The position numbers were made by a program, and so were the translations under genes. Shown piece after piece: positions 58,031 through 64,000 of a stretch of DNA of 64,000 bases (positions are counted from its first letter, which is position 1; every line of letters begins with the position of its first letter). The notes under the pieces were generated by a model. The model saw only the letters and a program-made list of their open reading frames with translations, did not search any database and had not been told where the DNA came from. Location of the stretch: positions 49,631,370 to 49,695,369 of the forward strand of contig CM054117.1 in the NCBI GenBank assembly GCA_028673005.1, read 5' to 3'. Source of the DNA: Tanypteryx hageni. Lineage: Eukaryota > Arthropoda > Insecta > Odonata > Petaluridae.

Positions 58031-58550
58031 ATGATTCCCTACAATGAAATTAGGAGTACAGCAGTAAGTGCATGGAAAAAGCTATTAAACGATGATGATG
58101 TTCTTATTGATGTAGAAGGAATCGAAGATGAAGAGTGTCAAAATGTGTTGCATAACAGTGATGAAAAGGATAATATCGTAATTTTGTGGATGTATGAATG
58201 TGGCTGGAAGAAGATGTAGATGCGACTGGATATCATATGGCAATGGAAGAAGAAATAGCAACAGCAGTTCAAGGGGGAAAATCTGTAAGTGAAGCAGGAA
58301 GTGAAGAAGTAGAAGAAGAAAGAAAAGAAGAAAAAATTACATAAATCCAGAAGCTGCCTCGATACACTTATTAAATTTGCTATTTCTGACGAATTCGAAA
58401 AATATTTCTGTGCTGTAAGAGAAATGAAGAGCAACGTTATGAAACGGCAATACAATAGGACCTTGACTCAACAGAAGATTTCTGATTTCATCGAAAAAAG
58501 ACAATATGATTGGGTAGGGACTGACTACATCTGCTTAAATTTTTAGTTAT
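58031..58550 (+). pseudogene. Possible Tigger transposase C-terminal remnant
   Basis: ATG at 58031 opens a 62-codon frame (RSTAVSAWKKLL, then acidic VEGIEDEECQN). After a frameshift near 58190 it continues acidic, with ATGYHMAMEEEIATAVQGGK. An acidic region at this distance from a Tigger terminus suits the C-terminus of a Tigger/jerky transposase, but no catalytic motif is present. Confidence 0.4.
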
Positions 58551-58883
58551 TAATGCTTAACATATTCATTAAAGTTTATTGTAAAAAATCATTTTCCTTG
58601 TGTTCTATTTGATTTGAATTCTTTGTACACATTCAATTTTGTTTGTGCAATAAAGTAACGCATTTTCTAATGTAAATAGTAAGGTAATGTAACAGTTGTT
58701 CATGATAAGAATCACCTGTCTATGAGAAAATGTGATTATTAACACATGCTGCTGGAGTGTGAACAAATTTGCTTGTTTTTATAAACTATGACTTGAAAAT
58801 ACAAAAGTGTTTTATAATTCGGACATTTCACTAAATTGGATTATCCCTTCTCCCTATTAGTCTGAATTAGTGAGGTTTTACTG

Positions 58884-59645
58884 TACTTGCTAACTAATAG
58901 CAATAATACCTAAGTGTACTTTGTGATTATTTGCTTAAATTTGGGAGAAACAGATTTCTAGCTATAGGGAGCTGTACATGATGAAGGTAAAGACATCTGG
59001 ACCATTTTGATAACTATGATTGTGTACTGGGAGATCTGATTAATTTGGGGGAATTCTGTAGTCGTTTTTAAATTAATTTCTTCATTTTAAACTAATGCAG
59101 CTGGCTAACATATATATAAATTATCATAATTATTTATTTTCATGTATTTATCCTTTAGATATTTTTATGCGATTCATTAATGTAGCCGCCCTCTATACTT
59201 GCCAAGCTTTAATATCTTTTTAATAATAATATATAATTATGCATAACTTAGCTAGAGAAAATACTTGTTTTCAATGGAATATAAAAAAATATTTTTTAAG
59301 GCCTATTTGTCATTAAAAGAAATTTATATAAAGACTTGGAACAAAATCTGTAAAGGAAAGGCCTATATTCAAGTTGATTTGGACTATGTTTCTCCGATTA
59401 TGGAGAATAGATTTCTGAAAATGCCTTTTGAAGAGCTGAAAAGTTCAACAATTGGTATCTTTGTATTTAAGCTGCCAACAACCCATCAATTTGTAATGCA
59501 TTGAAACTAATATTTTTGTTGTTCAAGTATGAAATCTTGGGATAATTTCAAATAGGTGTTACTCCATTGGTGAATTTAATTTGTTCCTTCTGTATTAATC
59601 ATAGTGGATGACATTAAAAATCATGTCAGCAAATAATGTTACAGT
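58884..59645. other. Intergenic, no gene
   Basis: AT-rich. The 79-codon frame at 59265-59504 has no recognised similarity. Nothing else supportable. Confidence 0.4.
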
Positions 59646-61342
59646 TAGGGTTGCCACCTGTTTGGTTTTAACCCGAACTGTTCGGTAATCAGATTAAGTG
59701 TTTGGTACTGATGCTATACCGAACACCAAAGTTAGGTAATTTGGAAAATTTTTAGGTGTTTGGTATCCATTGTACATACTACATCCATAGATTGCTTGTG
59801 TGGAAGGAGGATAACTGAATTCATTTGTGAAAAGAATTGAGAAAAATCATCTGCGCTAGCATTAAGGAAATGCTACAGCATCAAGAGGTAACTTAAAATT
59901 TTTCTTTGAGCCGTTGTGTTTACTAGCCTTATTTTCCCTCTTTTGTGATGAAGAATAAATCAGGAATTCTACTTTCCTTGCTTAAATTACATCTTTATTT
60001 TTCTTATAAGAACAATGATTTTAATTTAATTATTTACTGGACAAATAAATGTTTATTATATGTAAAGCGATAGTTTATCACTGTAGGTCAGTGGTGCCAA
60101 ACGTATGGCGCATCCACCTCTAAAATGAGGCACGTGGCACTTAAAACAAGTTTTAAGATAATTTCGTTTCTCCACAGTTGAAATATCTGAGATTTAAAAG
60201 AATGATTCAGAATTTTATTCCATTTGCATCGATATATCAGTTTAGTTTGTGAGGTTTGAATGAATAAATGAAAGTAAAGAATTTAGTGGGCGAGTGATGG
60301 TAAGGAAATATTGTCATGTCTGATGGTTCAGGTACCCAAAAATTCCACCCGACACACTGACACATACAAAGTATTGCATCCCTATTCTCTTCCCACCATT
60401 GTTTACTCATCATTGATCGACTTATAAAAGTTAGTTATTTTTTTGTCTCATTTGCAATTTCCGCAACTTGGAAAATTTTCTCTGTCACATCTGTCAATTT
60501 GCAAGCACATGCTCATGTGAACAAGTTTTCTCATCCATGTAACATGCTATAATAAAACCTCTGCCAATTATATTAAAAAACAGACTAAGAAATTGAAAAT
60601 ATAGAGGTGAGTCGACCTCCACAGGCACCTATCCAAAGGGGCACCAAAATTTGAAAACTGAAACTGAAAACCTATTTTGATATATTCATTTTTAAAGAAT
60701 GTTAAAAAGATTTATGTATGTTTTAAATATTTATATTAGACATTGGGCTGTGTATTAGCATCTTTGTAAAGGAATTCTACAGCTTACTCAGGCAGAGCAG
60801 TTTTTTTGCTACAATATTAAAGGTGTATTTTATTTGCATCAGGTAAAAGATTGTCCTGTTTGCAAGTGTTTTTTTTGTCTCCTTTTAAAATTATTACTAT
60901 TTCAATCATTTTATTGAATAATCACGGAAAGATGTGTGTAGAAACTTCTAAGTAGTATAATTAATCCAGTTAGGAAATGTGATTTACACTTCGGTATTGT
61001 TCGTGATCAGGGTTACCACCTCTCCAGGTTTGATCCGGAGTCTCTGGGTTTTTAGACGTCTCAGGGCAAGAGAAAAATTCTCTGGGTTAAAATGAATATT
61101 TTCGAAATTGGCATTAAACATTTAGATTTATTTTCTCTAAGAGAGTAAAGATTTCATTCTAGAATGGCAGTGTCATGCAATTAACCAGGTAGAAGATACA
61201 TGAAAATATAATCAAACAGTCATACAGTATTGTATATAAAGCAACATGCATGAGAATAAATAATTTATCATTGAAAATTAATACAGCATTATAAAGGGGC
61301 ATCATACTGCAGGCTACATTGTAATAGAAATAGATGTGTGGA

Positions 61343-61343
<1 letters not shown>

Positions 61344-61379
<36 letters not shown>
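61344..61379. repeat. (TA)n microsatellite
   Basis: About 18 uninterrupted TA units directly upstream of the LINE tail. Confidence 0.95.
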
Positions 61380-61381
<2 letters not shown>

Positions 61382-61384
61382 GTG

Positions 61385-61863
61385 CAAAACTAAATCTCAA
61401 TGGAGATAATCAACACGATTACAAAAACGAGCAATTAAAACCATGTGTCATGTTCCCTATATAACTCATGATAAACCATTTTTCCAGGATCTTGGCATAC
61501 TCACCCTCCCCTCCATCTATATTCTTAACTGTGCAACATTTGTCAAAACTTATCCAGAGCTGTTTCCCATTAACCAATATTTGCATTTCAATTATACACA
61601 CCATAAAACTGACATTTATATCAATGATTATTGCTTGACCCTTGGTCGAAAAGGTCCCCACCATGCTGTTTCCTTAGTGCATAATAAGCTTCCTCCTAGG
61701 ATAAAGAATTCATGCTCTATGTCTATTAAAAAAACATCTTATAAGTCTGTTTAACAAGCAAAGCTTATTATTCTTGAAACGATTATATTTATGGCTTTGT
61801 AATTATTTTAACTTTTTTCTCTATGTCTGTATTGATTCTAAGAGCAAATAAATATTATTATTA
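61385..61863 (+). pseudogene. 3' end of a CR1/jockey-group LINE reverse transcriptase
   Basis: LQKRAIKTMCHVPYITHDKP then FFQDLGILTLPSIYILNCAT and KGPHHAVSLVHNKLPPRIKN are the C-terminal signature of jockey/CR1-group reverse transcriptases (after the catalytic domain). Stop TAA at 61752, then a short 3' UTR ending AATAAATATTATTATTA, a TTA-type tail. Severely 5'-truncated: only about 110 codons are left. Inserted within the inner hAT. Confidence 0.8.
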
Positions 61864-62044
61864 AGTTTTTAATTAACTGGATGGCGTAGCCATGGATTAT
61901 ATTGGCTTTTCAAGCTTTAAATTCACAGCCGATGAGCTGCTCTTCTTTCCACATTACATAATTTTAACATCATAAAGTATTATACTTAAATTCGCATAAA
62001 AAATTCAACTGATTAGGCGATTTCGGGAGGGAAAAATGACACAT

Positions 62045-62500
62045 TTGTATACTAGATTATACTCCAGGCTAGCAATGATCGTCACCATGACAATAACCTC
62101 GTTATGAGCGAATAAAAACAGCAAAAATCAAAGAAACGATCTATAAGCAAAATTCTACGACAGAAATTAGAATTTCCATTCTATTCCGTAGAGTATAGCA
62201 AAAATCCCGCGCCGGTATAACTTTTCTTACATATTTTATTGTGAATAAGGAAATTACCCTGCACGATGGGTTTCAGATTTTTAATTTTAACGAAATGGAA
62301 AAAGGATAGTTCATGGAATCAATCCTGGAACTTCAATTTTCGCCATAAAACATATCTCCAGTAGCTTGGCCCCTGTAGAAAGAGATTCTAAGCAATTGTC
62401 ATGATTGGTTCAAAAGTTGATAGTGGGGACCGGCAAACAAATACATGAACATAGAGTCACAACTAAGAAACCATAAGCCTATTTTCATTCTGGAAGGATA
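62045..62500 (-). repeat. Interspersed repeat with tRNA-like segment, copy C
   Basis: Aligned blocks with copy A in inverse orientation: AAGCAAAATTCTACGACAGA, CCCTGCACGATGGGTTTCAG, a worn B box (GGATTGATTCC), an A-box-like GGCCAAGCTACTGG (minus strand, near 62360), and the terminal CATAAGCCTATTTTCATTCT GG. It lies inside the inner hAT. Confidence 0.75.
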
Positions 62501-62715
62501 AAAACAGTAAAACATTTCACCTGTAAAAGCCAGATTAGGAAATCTCCGGGTCAGATTAGAAAAATCTTCGAGTCAGATTTGAAAATCTCCGGGTTAGTGA
62601 AGATTTTGAGGTGGCAACCCTGTTCGTGATATGTTCAGTTATGTTAGTAGTTTTTTTAGGAATTTTATTATGTTCGGGAATCGGGTCAAATAAAGGTGGC
62701 AATCCTAATTACAAT

Positions 62716-63892
62716 AAGAAATTTTTTCTTTCTGAGGAATGCGCGCGCACGTATTAATATTATAAACAAAAGACGTATGTTAGCGTATTGAAGTAGACAT
62801 CTTGTTTGAAATGTTAAAAGTGCGTCACGGAAGTTATAATGATTTTTATAGGGTTGTTTTTATGTCTATATCGTCAATGGACTGAAAAAAATCACTAACT
62901 TACATTTCACCATTACTGAGATATTTAAGTTTAAAGACCAAAATATGAATTCATTGATTACATTTAATGACTTCTGTAAATATATTTCTTACGAAATCCA
63001 AGGTTAATTCAGTAAGTGATTTTTGTAAGATATGAAATATGATTTTTTAAAGCTGTAGAACTGAATATATCATTTTCACCCAAAACTGTACTTAGTGATT
63101 TTTGTCGGTACAGTGACGATACCTATATCAAATTCACATTGAAGTTCGAATAAGTGTATCAAGCGAAAATGGGAGTATAAGGCGAGCAGGTGAATGGTCG
63201 AAGAAAAGAACATTTAGGTGATAAACCATGGCAGCAACAGAAAAGAGGTGAGGAATTAATAGATAGTCGTTGATATCAATCATTTGAAAAATACATAGGA
63301 TTATAATTAAAGATAAGAAATAACCAAAGCATTTAATGCTCGTAAACTTACTGAGCTGGTGAATTCATTTGCAGCAGAATAACAGTAACATTAAATTAAT
63401 TTTGAGCATATTATCTTCATAAAGATATAAATGGTTAAAAATTATAAAGGTAGATATCTATTTAAACAATATTAACACTTTATCAAAGAATCGGAATGAC
63501 TTTATAGATAAAGATAGATAATAGCAATACATTTTCTGTTTTCGTAATAATATCTTTATTGAAGAGGAAGTTTAATGGAAAATAATAAAAAATAAAAAAC
63601 AGCCGGGGATGGGTTATAACGAATTAGAAGGAACCCAAATCAAATAAATAGTGAATCGTAACCAGGGGCGGATCTATCTATTGGGTATTCGGGTAGGACC
63701 CGTTGGACCGTTCTCATTTACGCTAATTTTAGCAAAATTTAAAATGTATTAAAATTTTGAAGTATTTACGCCATGACAGTGAGCATGATGATCATTGCTT
63801 ATGTTGACCATCATTACGTTTTTGTTATGTAGAGATGTATTCAGAACAGCTTGCGAATTACCCAGCCCCGATGCGATTTCCGATTTTTTAGG
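62716..63892. other. Intergenic, no gene
   Basis: AT-rich. CAGGGGCGGATCTATCTATT at 63663 looks like the left end of another hAT element whose right end would lie beyond the window. No reading frame of note. Confidence 0.4.
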
Positions 63893-64000
63893 CTGGTTTC
63901 CAGAGGAAACCCTATGAAATGGTCTGGTTGTGTGTGTATGTGTCCCCTACTAACAACTTTTGAACCAATGGACCGATTTCCATGAAATTTGGTACGACGC
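63893..64000 (+). repeat. Interspersed repeat, copy E, cut by window end
   Basis: GGTTTCCAGAGGAAACCCTA then AACTTTTGAACCAATGGACC GATTTCCATGAAATTTGG follows the start of copy A (12580-12680) in the same orientation. It continues past the window. Confidence 0.75.

Larger units (their letters stand above)
57174..58883 (+). mobile_element. Tigger/pogo relic, copy 2
   Basis: The right terminus, read on the minus strand from 58883, is CAGTAAAACCTCACTAATTC, flanked by TA. 57174-57290 and 57895-57965 align to the arms of copy 1 (20542-22680). 57291-57894 is extra sequence absent from copy 1. The left end was lost where the LINE tail begins. At 57211-57220 it retains the empty site of the pogo insertion. 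Confidence 0.75.
61008..62622. mobile_element. Inner hAT element with perfect 8-bp duplication
   Basis: Termini CAGGGTTACCACCTC (61008) and, from 62622, CAGGGTTGCCACCTC. TTCGTGAT occurs at 61000-61007 and 62623-62630. The subterminal CTCCGGGTT motif recurs at both ends (61040-61090, 62535-62595). The 1615-bp interior is made of a LINE tail, a (TA)n tract and a copy of the tRNA-like repeat, so it carries no transposase of its own. Confidence 0.92.
59646..62707. mobile_element. Outer hAT element, host of several insertions
   Basis: Termini TAGGGTTGCCACCTGTTTGG (59646) and, from 62707, TAGGATTGCCACCTTTATTT. Flanks GTTACAGT and ATTACAAT agree at 6 of 8. It contains a second hAT (61008-62622). 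Around 60085-60600 there is another worn hAT end (GTCAGTGGTGCCAAACG at 60080). Plus-strand TCSCEQVFSSM near 60516, part of a hAT dimerisation domain, is also present. Confidence 0.7.

Noticed and set aside
59265..59504. 79-codon open frame
   Set aside because: No motif recognised, isolated and low complexity.

Overview
The window is eukaryotic and AT-rich. It contains one spliced C2H2 zinc-finger gene embedded in a dense, nested landscape of transposable elements. The element mix (several hAT families, pogo/Tigger, piggyBac-type TTAA elements, a Tc1/mariner-IS630 relative, an RTE-like APE retrotransposon, a Ty3/gypsy relic) and large element-filled introns suggest an arthropod, most likely an insect with a sizeable genome. 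I cannot place it to order. I see no rRNA or tRNA gene, no CRISPR array and no bacterial feature.

The host gene lies on the + strand. Five coding exons (15101-16185, 16342-16477, 27756-27870, 36504-36591, 42753-44526) join in frame across GT-AG introns of 156, 11,278, 8,633 and 6,161 bp. They give 1065 codons, with thirteen C2H2-type fingers spread over four of the exons, a TAG stop at 44524-44526 and AATAAA at 44817. I do not recognise the orthologue. A nucleic-acid-binding nuclear role is inferred from the fingers only.

Left of the gene (1-15000) lie: a broken mariner-like element (364-1966); a small hAT MITE (2682-2828); an RTE-like LINE with an open frame from about 3680 to 6442; a 350-bp MITE directly behind its tail; two TTAA-type foldback elements; a gypsy integrase relic; a jerky/Tigger relic flanked by inverted copies of a repeat with a tRNA-like B box; and a pogo-type element with a hAT nested in it.

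The introns act as element sinks. Intron 2 holds a hAT with perfect 8-bp target duplications (18531-20050), a nearly intact pogo element (20773-22432) inserted in an older Tigger relic, and a third hAT (24459-26252). Intron 3 holds a piggyBac transposase with one frameshift and, beside it, an unusual intron-containing TIR element (32868-34803). Intron 4 holds a TA-flanked TIR element (40121-41303).

Right of the gene lie: a ZBED-type hAT (47029-49414); a 4.25-kb DUF4371-type hAT (49576-53826); a decayed second LINE copy carrying a hAT MITE; a second Tigger relic that preserves the empty site of the intron-2 pogo insertion; and two nested hATs (59646-62707 and 61008-62622) containing a LINE tail. 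Nearly all transposase genes are broken. The window is informative mainly for insertion order, empty sites and gene structure. I found no convincing undescribed functional system beyond these.
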